A stretch of DNA of 64,000 nucleotides, from contig MKTA01000019.1 in NCBI GenBank assembly GCA_001897515.1, positions 204,102 through 268,101 on the forward strand. The letters run 5' to 3'. The notes beneath the pieces are model-generated. The model was not told the origin of the DNA. It searched no databases and worked only from the letters and a program-made list of their open reading frames with translations. Positions 56,021 through 63,830 of the stretch are shown here, one piece after another. How positions within the stretch are numbered: position 1 is the stretch's first letter; each line of letters opens with the position of its first letter. Source of the stretch: Bacteroidetes bacterium 41-46. GTDB taxonomy: Bacteria; Bacteroidota; Bacteroidia; Bacteroidales; UBA932. The position numbers and the translations under genes were made by a program.

Positions 56021-56112
56021 GTCTTAATGATTAATGTGAATAATATGTATCTCTTTTTTGGTAAGAAGATACAAAGGTGCATAGTTCATGAATCTTAAGA
56101 CGATGACTTAAG

Positions 56113-56660
56113 TTAAGATTTTAGCTTGTTCTGTATTCTCTTTTGAATTCTGCTCAAACTCTCAGGACTGATGCCTAAAAAGTTGGCTAAATATTTTTGG
56201 GGAACCTTCTGAAAAAGATCCGGTTGGTTCTTTAACAGGTTCAGAAATCTCTCTTCTGGTTTTTCTGATGAAAGCGACATTGCTATTTCAGTTGCCCGTT
56301 GAGCCACTTGTTCAGCCATCAATCTACCAAAGGTTTCGTATTTAGGACATTGACTGTACAGCTTGTGTAGATTTTCTTTTTTGACTATGTAAACAGTTGT
56401 GTTTTCCATTGCTTGCAAATTCATAATGCAAGAGGTATTAGTAGTAAAGCTTTGGAAGTCCGTGACCCAAGAATTGGCAAAGGAAATGTCACAGGTTTTT
56501 TCAACTCCGGCTTTAATATGGAAATGTCTTATTGTTCCTTCGGCAACAAAAAGTCCTTTTTCTTTAATGTTTTAACTTCAAAATAGTTGTCAATTAGTGC
56601 AACCTCCTCTTCTGTGAAAGTAATGATTGTCTTACAGTATTTTTTGAGTTCGTCAAACAT
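56113..56660 (-). pseudogene. Crp/Fnr-family regulator with an internal deletion and frameshift
   Basis: The N-terminal part reads MFDELKKYCKTIITF ... VKTLKKKDFLL and then leaves frame. The continuing protein AEGTIRHFHIKAGVEKTC ... SFANSWVTDFQSF runs in another frame and leads to the HTH end (KYLANFLGISPESLSRIQKR). By comparison with other Bacteroidota Crp/Fnr proteins about a dozen codons between KDFLL and AEGTI are missing, removing part of the cyclic-nucleotide pocket. The junction lies in a TTTTTGTTG stretch, suggesting a small slippage deletion. Confidence 0.8.
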
Positions 56661-56814
56661 CTGAATATAAGTCGGTCTAATCCCTTTGGACAATATTATT
56701 GAATAATTAATCTGTTCTCTTAAATCGTTCTTTGACAAATATATAAAATAAGTTATATGTTTAATGCCATATCAGGTCACGATTACTTGCATGTGCAGTG
56801 TTTATTCATATTTG

Positions 56815-57672
56815 TCAATTTTTTAAATTATTTCGCATTTTCCCGGCACTCTTTTCAATCTCTACGTTATCTTTTCTGTCAATAAAAAATAACATCTCCA
56901 TAAGTGGTAACAACTGCCTTCTTATAGCAACTTTTTCCTTTAAGTTGCCATCGCCACCATATGCCTGCATCGCAGCATCAAGCATAATATCATCTTCTAA
57001 GCCAATAAAATCATAAGACTTGTCTAAATTTCCTGCATCGCCAAAGTCTATTATTCCTACTTGAAGCTGGTCAGATATTATAATATTATTGTAACCTAAA
57101 TCGCCATGGCAAAAGACTTCTTCAATGCCATGTTTAGAAGACTTCTCTGGCAAGCTGGTTACTAGTTTTTCTATGAATGAAAGTTCATTTTCATTAAAGT
57201 ATTTTTTCAAAGTACGCCTTCTTTTGCAAAACGATGAAAGAAGCCATTTAATAACACTGCTTTCATTATTTGGGTTTTCGCCTTTATATTCAATCGCATG
57301 AAGGGTTTTTAAAAATACTCCTATTTGTTTACCCACCTCTTTCCTCTGATTTTCACTTAATTCATTAATTATGTCTGACGTCATTGAGCTCCCTGTCATT
57401 CCTTTGAAACCAATGTATTCTTTACCTTCTCCTACCCATTTAATTAAGGGAATATTTACATTGAAGTCATAATTTTTTATTAGTTTCAGAATATTTGCTT
57501 CGTGTTCAAGTTCTTCTTGATATTTTTTATTTTTAAGAAATTTAAATACATATTCACCATAGTCAATAATATAGACACGACTAGTCAAACCCGTATCGTT
57601 TAGGACAATGCGTCTATCATTATTAATTTCCGTCAGTTCTTTTACTATTTTCAGTTCTTTCCTTTTCTCCAT
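56815..57672 (-). CDS. Aminoglycoside phosphotransferase (APH)-family kinase
   Basis: A 285-residue protein-kinase-like fold enzyme. VFKFLKNKKYQEELEHEANI is the ATP-binding lysine and alpha-C glutamate region. The catalytic loop FCHGDLGYNNIII (HGDxxxxN) and the metal-binding IIDFGDAG follow, then YDFIGLEDDIML. The family includes aminoglycoside, macrolide and choline/homoserine kinases; the substrate here cannot be told and resistance should not be assumed. It appears intact, in contrast to its neighbours on both sides. Confidence 0.82.
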   Translation of the reverse strand: MEKRKELKIVKELTEINNDRRIVLNDTGLTSRVYIIDYGEYVFKFLKNKKYQEELEHEANILKLIKNYDFNVNIPLIKWVGEGKEYIGFKGMTGSSMTSDIINELSENQRKEVGKQIGVFLKTLHAIEYKGENPNNESSVIKWLLSSFCKRRRTLKKYFNENELSFIEKLVTSLPEKSSKHGIEEVFCHGDLGYNNIIISDQLQVGIIDFGDAGNLDKSYDFIGLEDDIMLDAAMQAYGGDGNLKEKVAIRRQLLPLMEMLFFIDRKDNVEIEKSAGKMRNNLKN

Positions 57673-57719
57673 GCCAATATTTTTCCTATTCAGATTATTA
57701 GTTTCTTAGTATTGTGTCT

Positions 57720-57755
57720 CTGTTAAACATTGTATTCGGTTATATTTCCCACTAG
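57720..57755. repeat. Imperfect 36-bp direct repeat, right copy
   Basis: The identical 21-bp core (57735-57755) matches the copy at the radical SAM gene start. It lies between the APH gene and the DUF1801 remnant. It encodes only VGNITEYNV then a stop in the corresponding frame. Confidence 0.65.
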
Positions 57756-57790
57756 GTGAATGATTTTTAGGTTTGTCGGTATATGTTGGT

Positions 57791-58100
57791 TTACTTGTTA
57801 TGCAATGCAGTTTTAATAAGTTCTTTTAACTGATTTTGATCAATGTCTGTTAGTTTGTTTATGTAGAGACAACCGACACCAGTTTTGAACTTGCCCAATT
57901 TTTGAAGAATCTCTTCGTGCTTATTAATGTCAATAGTAAGATGTAATGAAATGTTTACTTTCCTCCTCGCCACTGATACTTTTCATCATTTCTATAATGG
58001 TAAAACTGTCTGCACGTTGTTGTTCGTTCTCCACTCTATTAATAAAGTCTTCAACGCTTGCTGTAGTTTGCTGAGTTTTAATTTTTACTAGCTTGCTCAT
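57791..58100 (-). pseudogene. DUF1801 gene with its middle deleted
   Basis: From the ATG at 58100 the frame reads MSKLVKIKTQQTTASVEDFI ... SFTIIEMMKSISGEE, the N-terminal part of DUF1801 proteins, then leaves frame and stops. The C-terminal part ARRKVNISLHLTIDINKHEE ... KTGVGCLYINKLTDID is in another frame. The conserved central section of the family is missing, with the junction in GCGAGGAGGAAAG. Not functional as a DUF1801 protein. Confidence 0.78.
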
Positions 58101-58112
58101 AGTTTGTTGTAT

Positions 58113-58462
58113 TTAGTGTTTTCTGCAAAGTTTGAGGCCAAATCCTGTGCCGGGCTCACCATTTGGAAAATTTAATGGAAAACCTAAGTAGGAAAGCATT
58201 CCCAATTTAATATCGGGGTTATTCTTCCACTTTTCATCTTTCAATGCATTTGATACTTTTAACTTATTCTGCGATTTAATTACTGTTTCGCAATACAATC
58301 CGTTCCAGTGTTCTTTGTCTCCAATTCGGTATGGATTATTATCTGACTTACTTGAGATAAATACCTCCATTACATCGTTCTCCACTTTCATTATCAGGGC
58401 AGCGCAATATCCTGCCATTTTCTTATGAAGCTCTGTGGTATTTGGTCAAATGAATTATTCAT
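58113..58462 (-). pseudogene. GAF-histidine kinase remnant with two internal deletions
   Basis: From the ATG at 58462 the frame reads MNNSFDQIPQSFIRKWQDIA and then breaks. The GAF domain resumes out of frame as ALIMKVENDVMEVFISSKSD ... KWKNNPDIKLGMLSYLGFPL ... FPNGEP. It is joined directly to GTGFGLKLCRKH, which looks like the glycine-rich G2 box of a histidine-kinase ATPase domain. So most of the kinase seems to have been removed, leaving both ends. The 101-residue frame starting MAGYCAALIM is a by-product. Confidence 0.7.
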
Positions 58463-58502
58463 ATCTTCATATTATCAGTGTAATAAAGGTATGAAAATGA
58501 AA

Positions 58503-58765
58503 TTATATTGAAAAGTCTCCCATAGTTAAATCTTCAAATTTTGAGGAGGTCTGTTTTAAAACAGAAGAAGCGAAAGCAGTGTAAAACTCATTATCTGTTC
58601 GGCACGAAAAAATGTCTAAATAAACTATTTTCCGTTGGTTTGACTGAGCTAGATTGTATTAACCCCATGTGTAAAATTTGAGAGCAATCGGGCTGTCTCC
58701 TTTTCTCTGTCTGTAAAGTTGTCTCCCGATGTTGCTACCCCAAATGTGAATGGTTTGTTTTCCAT
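58503..58765 (-). pseudogene. AAA ATPase remnant lacking the P-loop
   Basis: MENKPFTFGVATSGDNFTDR and then KETARLLSNFTHGVNTI is the N-terminus of the Bacteroidota AAA-type ATP-binding protein family. The frame stops at 58649, exactly where the P-loop segment should follow. Further on another frame continues with KIVYLDIFSCRTDNEFYTAF and ASSVLKQTSSKFE, then jumps to a short end, DLTMGDFSI. At least two segments, including Walker A, are gone. Confidence 0.7.
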
Positions 58766-58784
58766 AATGATTTGAACTTTTTGT

Positions 58785-58970
58785 TCAGTAAAGACACATA
58801 ATAAATTTATTAGTAATAAAGTTATTAGTAGCAGAATCTCTTATGTTTATCCCTGACACAACGGTAGTCCCACAAATAGAAATAATGAACGGGTTTGCTC
58901 CGGAATATGTAATTTGGCTTTTTTGCAAAGCTTGGGTTGTGGGTTGGCTTGAAAGTCTGTTTTTAATCAT
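58785..58970 (-). CDS. Small ORF after the first attC-like site, doubtful
   Basis: A 61-codon frame starting MIKNRLSSQPTTQALQKSQI, 38 nt beyond the edge of the attC-like site at 59008. That is the position where a cassette gene would begin. No recognisable domain, and composition gives no support for coding. It may be the remains of a cassette or chance. Listed so that the 58.46-59.14 kb stretch is accounted for. Confidence 0.25.
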   Translation of the reverse strand: MIKNRLSSQPTTQALQKSQITYSGANPFIISICGTTVVSGINIRDSATNNFITNKFIMCLY

Positions 58971-59007
58971 TGCCTTGACGTATCGTCTCTCTTTTTAGCA
59001 TTGTTGG

Positions 59008-59132
59008 TAACGGTTGGTGGTATGAGATGGAGGAGACTTAATAGCTTCTTCTGTATCGCCCGTTACAAAACTTGATGCGGACTTAAATGATTGAGATACA
59101 ACTAAAACTCCTATGGTGTAAACCTCTTGTTA
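59008..59132 (-). other. attC-like site A (after the GNAT cassette gene)
   Basis: In gene direction it opens GCTAACA 11 nt after the GNAT stop and closes AACCGTTACC, 125 bp in all. Arms pair imperfectly (CTCCTATGGTGT region with GGTGGTATGAG...GGAG). It is the longest-looped and weakest of the six. Confidence 0.5.
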
Positions 59133-59143
59133 GCAGCAGATAT

Positions 59144-59599
59144 TTATAATTTTTTCTTCAGATAAACCATGTCAACAAGTTGTATTCCGTCTTCAAACAT
59201 TGGGTGGTCATAATTATCGGTAAAAAAATTCTTGATAAAATGAGATTTTTCAAATCCGCAACTTTCATAAAATGATAATATTGTCGGAGTTTCACCTGTT
59301 CCGACAAGCATTGTTTTATAGTTGTTTTTGTAATAATCTGATACAAATTTTATTAGAGCCTTAGCATATCCTTTCCCTTGATATTTTTTATATGTTGCTA
59401 TGTTCTTCAATTCACAGGTTTCTTTGTCTATCGCTACAACAACACAAACAGTCTTCAAGTCATCATCATATAGTGCAAACATATCTCCACTTTCCAAATA
59501 TCTGTCAATCATATCCTCTTGCTCGTCTGCTAATAGCAATAAATCAAGGTATTGCTTCTTGTTATGGGTAATTTTTTCTATTATCATTACTTTTTCCAT
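59144..59599 (-). CDS. GNAT N-acetyltransferase (cassette gene)
   Basis: A 151-residue acetyltransferase. The acetyl-CoA motif is [20 protein letters not shown] (Q-G-K-G-Y-A). The preceding strand [10 protein letters not shown] and the final [10 protein letters not shown] block are typical. GNATs are among the commonest genes in integron cassettes. It is a single gene between two attC-like sites, stop 11 nt before site A and start 78 nt after site B. Confidence 0.85.
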   Translation of the reverse strand: MEKVMIIEKITHNKKQYLDLLLLADEQEDMIDRYLESGDMFALYDDDLKTVCVVVAIDKETCELKNIATYKKYQGKGYAKALIKFVSDYYKNNYKTMLVGTGETPTILSFYESCGFEKSHFIKNFFTDNYDHPMFEDGIQLVDMVYLKKKL

Positions 59600-59677
59600 T
59601 TTTCAATAATACTCGTTTAAAAAAACATTTGAACAAACTGCTCTTATTGGCTAGATGTTTTGTCGTCCGCTTGCTGA

Positions 59678-59855
59678 TAACGGTTGGCGGTATTTTTTGT
59701 TTGCTGCGCCCCAACCTTAGGAGGGGCTGGCGCATTTTTTTACCTCCGGTATTCAGCTAGTTATCTTGCGTTTAGAAATCTATCTGTTTAAACTTAGTGT
59801 TATTGGGAACAGTGCAAAAATTGTGACAAAGCAAATAAAATATACCGTCCTGTTA
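59678..59855 (-). other. attC-like site B (after the Xre-Fic cassette), with internal hairpin
   Basis: TAAC at 59678 and GTTA at 59852 bound a 178-bp palindromic region 10 nt after the Fic gene stop. Outer arms pair over about 25 bp (CGGTATxxTTxTTTGCT pattern on both sides). An inner GC-rich hairpin (TGCGCCCC/GGGGCTGGCGCA) lies at about 59704-59734. In gene direction it opens GCTAACA and closes AACCGTTATC. Confidence 0.7.
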
Positions 59856-59865
59856 GCCAAAGTTA

Positions 59866-60462
59866 TTATTTTCTAGCAAACTCAATAAGTGGCTTATAGT
59901 CGTTGGAGTCAGCCTTGTAGATGGAGTCTAAGTATTCTCTTCTAACTGTACCTTTTTTGGTCAAATTTGAATGCCCCCAGGTAAATACTGGGTTATTGAA
60001 TACTTTTGAAATAAGAATGTCTGCGACTAATCGTGAATGTCTTCCATTGCCGTTTGGGAAGACATGGATTTTAACTAACCTGTGACTGAATCGAATTGCA
60101 ATTTCTTCAGGATTGTACGTACTATTATCAATCCAAAACTTACAGTCATCAATGAGTTTTCTTAATTCAACGGAAATTTGTGTTTTGTCTACTCCAATAT
60201 TCTTGGTTGTTTTTCTCTTGGTCCCAGCCCAGTTCCATACTGTACCAAACATCTTTTTATGTATAAGTAAGATAAAATCTTCTGAAAGAAGTTGCTCTCT
60301 ACTTATTTTACTCTTCATGGACCATTCTATCGCATCTTGGATGTTGGCTTGTTCGAATTCATCAAGTTCACCTCTGGTAGATATTGTTTTTAGGAGGAGG
60401 CCCTCTTTCTCATCTTCATCTAGTGGTGTTTGCCCCTCAATATATTCAAAGTTTAGTCCCAT
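59866..60462 (-). CDS. Fic-domain protein (mobile mystery protein B)
   Basis: A 198-residue Fic protein of the TIGR02613 'mobile mystery protein B' type. The active-site loop is HVFPNGNGRHSR (HxFxxGNGR), typical of enzymes that AMPylate or otherwise modify target proteins. MFGTVWNWAGTKRKTTKNIG and FTWGHSNLTKKGTVRREYL are family blocks. It overlaps the upstream Xre-type gene by 10 nt and always pairs with it in known genomes, suggesting a toxin-antitoxin or addiction function. No intrinsic inhibitory (S/T)xxxE(G/N) helix is obvious. Confidence 0.9.
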   Translation of the reverse strand: MGLNFEYIEGQTPLDEDEKEGLLLKTISTRGELDEFEQANIQDAIEWSMKSKISREQLLSEDFILLIHKKMFGTVWNWAGTKRKTTKNIGVDKTQISVELRKLIDDCKFWIDNSTYNPEEIAIRFSHRLVKIHVFPNGNGRHSRLVADILISKVFNNPVFTWGHSNLTKKGTVRREYLDSIYKADSNDYKPLIEFARK

Positions 60463-60911
60463 AAGTACTTAGGCATTGTAAATTTTATTTCCTCTGCTTT
60501 TTCTTTAACTGCTTTGTGAAGTCTGTTAGGATTATTTTCTTGATCTTCAAGCTTCATAGATATTGAAGTTCTATTGACGATTTCTGTTGCTAGTTCAAAA
60601 GCACGTTTCTCGATTATCTTTTCAAGACTCCCATCCGAAGGCAAAAATCCATAAATAAGTTTTAAATCGAGAGAATGTCCAAATTGTCGGAGACCTTTAA
60701 TGGTAATTGTTCCATTTTTTTCTCTCTCTTCTATTTCTTTGATGCTTTGAGGTGTTATTCTCATTTTATCTCCTAATTGCCTCATGGACATTCCTAGCGC
60801 TTGTCTTATCGAATAAACCCATCCAGATGCTGGAATTACAAAGTTTTCTGCTTTCTTAAGCTGAGCAATCTTTGCGTCAATCTGTTCTAATATTAATCTT
60901 TGTTTTTTCAT
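60453..60911 (-). CDS. Xre-family protein (mobile mystery protein A)
   Basis: A 152-residue protein of the TIGR02612 'mobile mystery protein A' type. The helix-turn-helix is in IRQALGMSMRQLGDKMRITPQSIKEIEE (quoted in two halves: IRQALGMSMRQLGDK and MRITPQSIKEIEE), and the C-terminal part is helical. It is the presumed antitoxin or regulator of the downstream Fic protein. Its promoter region contains a 12-bp palindrome suited to autoregulation. The family is known from mobile contexts. Confidence 0.9.
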   Translation of the reverse strand: MKKQRLILEQIDAKIAQLKKAENFVIPASGWVYSIRQALGMSMRQLGDKMRITPQSIKEIEEREKNGTITIKGLRQFGHSLDLKLIYGFLPSDGSLEKIIEKRAFELATEIVNRTSISMKLEDQENNPNRLHKAVKEKAEEIKFTMPKYLWD

Positions 60912-60945
60912 AAGGGCATAACCTTAAAATAATAAAACGAATATA

Positions 60946-60973
60946 AGGTTATAACCTGAAACGAGCAAATATA
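60946..60973 (-). promoter_or_regulatory. Promoter and palindromic operator of the Xre-Fic pair
   Basis: TATATTTG on the minus strand (60966-60973) fits the TAnnTTTG -7 box. It is followed downstream by the perfect palindrome AGGTTATAACCT (60946-60957), near the expected transcription start. Related half-sites (ATAACCTTA near 60919; AAGGGTTTAGCCTTA near 60979) flank it. Autorepression by the Xre protein is the natural reading. Confidence 0.55.
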
Positions 60974-61019
60974 TTTTAAGGGTTTAGCCTTAAATAGTTG
61001 ATTTGGGTATAATTGTGGA

Positions 61020-61068
61020 TAACGGTCCGGCGGTAAAATCCAGTTTTAATTGGATTTAATGCGTGTTA
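61020..61068 (-). other. attC-like site C (after the RhuM-Fic gene)
   Basis: A 49-bp site, 7 nt after the stop of the RhuM-type gene. In gene direction it opens GATAACACGC and closes ACCGTTATCC. The stem pairs TAAATCCA with TGGATTTTA, leaving one unpaired A. The loop ATTAAAAC is shared with sites D, E and F. Confidence 0.75.
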
Positions 61069-61075
61069 TCATGCG

Positions 61076-62068
61076 TTAATTCTTCGTATTTATCAAATTT
61101 ACAATAACTTTTATCATTACATCCATCTCTTCCTGTTTGCTGACAGCTATCATCAATGTCAAAGCGACTAAAGTATTGTCCGCTATTCTTTTATTACCAT
61201 AACTGTCATATAAAATACCGTTTTTTGAAAGAAAGTAAAGAAACATAAATGCGGCTATTCTTTTATTACCGTCAGAGAATGAATGGTTTTTAGTAATAAA
61301 ATATAGAAGGTGAGCGGCCTTCTCTTCTATACTTGGATATAGATCCTTACCATCGAATGTCTGGTAGATAGTAGAAATAGAGCTATTAAATGACTCATCT
61401 TTCTCTCTGCCAAATAGTTCACTATTGCCATATACTTTTCTCACAAGATTTATTTGATCTATTGCCTCGGTGTATGTTATTCTGTAAATCTCTTTTCCCG
61501 ATGTATTGGTTATTGATAGAGAATGATAATCATATTTGTCCAATATATCCAACGCATAAGAGTAGTCAGATATTATGCTCAACAAACCTTTGCTCTCATC
61601 GGATGTCAGTTCCTTACTCTGTATGGCAGAACTTAATATCTTGATAGTTTTTTGAAGTTCTGATAACTGCTCGTTTTGTCTCTTTAATGCTCTTTCATTA
61701 ATAGAGTACCCTTGAATAAGATACTCCTTTAAGATCTTGTTCGCCCATATTCTGAATTGAGTACCCCTTATGGAGTTTACTCTGTAACCAACTGAAATTA
61801 TTGCATCAAGATTATAGTGCTTAATTTTTCTTCTTACATTTCGAGTGCCCTCTTTTTGAACTACCGAGTAATCCTCGGTAGTTGAAAATTCTTCAAGTTC
61901 ACCGGTGCTATATATTTTTTTTAAATGTAGACCTATGGTATCAGAGTCTTTATCAAACAACTCTGCTATCTGTTTTTGAGAAAGCCAAATAGTATCTTGA
62001 TCAAGTTTTACCTCAATCTCTGTAGCTCCATTATCTAATCTGTAAATTTGAATAGCAGACTCATTCAT
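61076..62068 (-). CDS. RhuM-type protein with Fic/Doc domain (cassette gene)
   Basis: A 330-residue protein of the RhuM virulence-protein family. The N-terminal part (TIWLSQKQIAELFDKDSDTI; STTEDYSVVQKEGTRNVRR; YNLDAIISVGYRVNSIRGTQ) is diagnostic. The C-terminal third is a Fic/Doc fold with active-site loop NHSFSDGNKRIAAFMF (HxFxDGNKR). Such fusions are frequent in mobile islands and are candidate toxins. It is a single gene between attC-like sites C and D. Confidence 0.9.
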   Translation of the reverse strand: MNESAIQIYRLDNGATEIEVKLDQDTIWLSQKQIAELFDKDSDTIGLHLKKIYSTGELEEFSTTEDYSVVQKEGTRNVRRKIKHYNLDAIISVGYRVNSIRGTQFRIWANKILKEYLIQGYSINERALKRQNEQLSELQKTIKILSSAIQSKELTSDESKGLLSIISDYSYALDILDKYDYHSLSITNTSGKEIYRITYTEAIDQINLVRKVYGNSELFGREKDESFNSSISTIYQTFDGKDLYPSIEEKAAHLLYFITKNHSFSDGNKRIAAFMFLYFLSKNGILYDSYGNKRIADNTLVALTLMIAVSKQEEMDVMIKVIVNLINTKN

Positions 62069-62107
62069 AAAAATACATTTCTTTTCTGTTGATCAATTAA
62101 TGCATGA

Positions 62108-62156
62108 TAACGGTTTGCGTGCAGGCGTTCGTTTTAATAGCGCTTGCATTCTGTTA
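62108..62156 (-). other. attC-like site D (after the VapBC-type pair)
   Basis: A 49-bp site, 11 nt after the PIN gene stop. In gene direction it opens GCTAACAGAATGCAAGCGC and closes CGCAAACCGTTATC. The stem sequence differs from C, E and F, but the loop ATTAAAAC and the TAAC/GTTA ends are the same. Confidence 0.7.
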
Positions 62157-62167
62157 GCAACTGGCAG

Positions 62168-62584
62168 TTATTTGATTGTCTTCAAGTATTGGGCTGCTGT
62201 CATTACTGGCAACTTCGCTTTTTGAAAGTCTTTCAGGTTTCTCGTGATAATGACATCAACTCCATTTTCTAAAGCAGTGTAATATTGTAAGGCGTCTTCA
62301 TAATCCTTAAAGTCATTGTCGTTAAGCGATAGTCCTACAATTTTCTCATCAAGACATAAAACTTGCACTATCAGCTTCAATTTTCGTAGAATTAGCTTTG
62401 CTTCATCTGGTCTTTTTGATTGTAAAAGAATGTAGTTTGTATTAGCAAAAGTAAGAGCTGAAACGCTTAAGCCTATCTTTTGTTTGTCCGCCAGAGTGAA
62501 TAGCATTGCTGCTTCATCATAGAATGGGTCCCTTTTAGCAAGAAGGTCAATGATGATGTTTGTATCTATAAAAAGCTTTTTCAT
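62168..62584 (-). CDS. PIN-domain VapC-type toxin
   Basis: A 138-residue PIN ribonuclease. The acidic active-site residues are in LFIDTNIIIDLLAKRDPFYD (Asp6 and neighbours), DYEDALQYYTAL (Glu-Asp) and VDVIITRNLKDFQ (Asp near the end). It probably cleaves RNA when its antitoxin is removed. It overlaps the antitoxin gene by 4 nt. VapBC pairs are typical cargo of chromosomal integrons. Confidence 0.9.
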   Translation of the reverse strand: MKKLFIDTNIIIDLLAKRDPFYDEAAMLFTLADKQKIGLSVSALTFANTNYILLQSKRPDEAKLILRKLKLIVQVLCLDEKIVGLSLNDNDFKDYEDALQYYTALENGVDVIITRNLKDFQKAKLPVMTAAQYLKTIK

Positions 62585-62826
62585 TTATACTTTTCTGCCA
62601 AGTGGTTTGAATAATCCTTTCTGAAATTAAAATTTTCGTCGAGTTGAATAACTCCGCTTAGGCTTTCTACAAGAGGTGAAATTTCTGTAGCTACTGCTTT
62701 CTGTTTAGTTATTGATTCGAGATAAGACTCAACCACCTTAGAGAGGCTAATATTATGATTATGTGCATAATCTTTAGCCTTATCAATAACTCGTTTGTTT
62801 AGTCGTAATGTTAATTTCGTTTCCAT
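62581..62826 (-). CDS. DUF6364/RHH-type antitoxin
   Basis: About 81 residues from METKLTLRLNKRVIDKAKDY, a ribbon-helix-helix-like N-terminus that would bind the operator, plus a C-terminal tail for PIN binding. This ATG is preferred over the upstream in-frame ATG at 62847, because the -7 box and operator cover the upstream one. First gene of a two-gene toxin-antitoxin unit. Confidence 0.82.
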   Translation of the reverse strand: METKLTLRLNKRVIDKAKDYAHNHNISLSKVVESYLESITKQKAVATEISPLVESLSGVIQLDENFNFRKDYSNHLAEKYK

Positions 62827-62839
62827 TGTGAGCATATTT

Positions 62840-62866
62840 ACGTACAAATATATAAAATATGTACGT
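62840..62866 (-). promoter_or_regulatory. Operator and promoter of the VapBC-type pair
   Basis: ACGTACA (62840-62846) and TGTACGT (62860-62866) are perfect 7-bp arms around an AT-rich centre. TATATTTG on the minus strand (62845-62852) fits TAnnTTTG and lies inside the operator. The predicted transcript starts about 10 nt before the chosen ATG. Autorepression is expected. Confidence 0.6.
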
Positions 62867-62900
62867 CATAACCAAGAGTTCTTATTTTTTTGCTTGTTGC

Positions 62901-62949
62901 TAACGTTCTCGCGGTAAAATCCCGTTTTAATGGGATTTACTGCGTGTTA
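62901..62949 (-). other. attC-like site E (after the KilA-N gene)
   Basis: A 49-bp site, 14 nt after the stop. In gene direction it opens GGTAACACGCAGTAAATCCC and closes CGCGAGAACGTTAGC. The stem pairs AAATCCC with GGGATTTT, with one extra unpaired base; loop ATTAAAAC. Confidence 0.78.
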
Positions 62950-62963
62950 CCGGTTCGTTGATA

Positions 62964-63779
62964 TTATTTCAATTTTTTCATTGCTTTGCTTTCAACTAAA
63001 GATCTCATCTGGGAAATAGCAACTTTGTTGAGTTGAAGAAGTCGTTCAGTTTGCGATAAACCTTGTTGAATCAACAATGCTTTAATACTTTCTATGTTAC
63101 TCAATACAACAAGCTGCTCCAATGTTGCGTAATCTCTGATATTTCCGCTCTTGTCAAAATTAATATCTCTCCACTCTTTAGCTGTAATCCCAAAAAGTGC
63201 AACATTCAAAAGATCTGCTTCAGTTGCATAAACATAAGCCATATGCTGACCGGTTATTTCTTGAGGAATAAGATTTTCTTTAATCGCATCTGTGTGGATC
63301 TGATAATTTACTTTTGACAAGGTTCTTTGTAGGTTCCAATCTAATTTTAATCGATTGTTTTCATCGCTCTTAAGGCGCTGAAACTCTTTTACAAGATATA
63401 TTTTAAATTGAGGGCTAATCCACATACCAAATTCAAATGCAATATCTGGATGGGCATAAGTTCCTCCATATCGACCGGCACTGGCTTTTAACCCTATTGC
63501 ATTAGTTTGTTGAACCCATTCTTTAACGCTTAACTTGTAACTGTTTAATCCTGCTTGACCTTTAATTATGGCGAATTCGCCATAATTAAAATCAGGATTA
63601 TATATTGACTCCCAAATACCGAGATACTCAATGGTATTACGATTACGCAACCAATCAGCAATAAAAAAATCACCATCTTTTGCTTTAAGCATATCGGTCA
63701 ATGAGATATACTCCTGATTGCTATCAAGTATAACCGATATTTCATTCCCTTCTACCCAAATTTTTCTGTTCATTGCCAT
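62964..63779 (-). CDS. KilA-N domain protein (cassette gene)
   Basis: A 271-residue protein with a KilA-N DNA-binding domain at about residues 20-135. Landmarks are QEYISLTDMLKAKDGDFFIA, WLRNRNTIEYLGIWE, KASAGRYGGTYAHPDIAFEF and SPQFKIYLVKEFQRL. The second half resembles the DUF-like tail common in Bacteroidota KilA-N proteins (TEADLLNVALFGITAKEWR). The family is phage-derived; the present role is unknown. Single gene between attC-like sites E and F. Confidence 0.88.
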   Translation of the reverse strand: MAMNRKIWVEGNEISVILDSNQEYISLTDMLKAKDGDFFIADWLRNRNTIEYLGIWESIYNPDFNYGEFAIIKGQAGLNSYKLSVKEWVQQTNAIGLKASAGRYGGTYAHPDIAFEFGMWISPQFKIYLVKEFQRLKSDENNRLKLDWNLQRTLSKVNYQIHTDAIKENLIPQEITGQHMAYVYATEADLLNVALFGITAKEWRDINFDKSGNIRDYATLEQLVVLSNIESIKALLIQQGLSQTERLLQLNKVAISQMRSLVESKAMKKLK

Positions 63780-63830
63780 ATATTGAGTTTTTTATAACTT
63801 CTGATTTATCCTTTGCATTTTAATGACCGG

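Noticed and set aside
53466..57672. RidA, alpha/beta hydrolase and APH genes as further integron cassettes
   Set aside because: They share strand and mobility flavour with the array, but I found no TAAC/GTTA-bounded palindrome after their stops.
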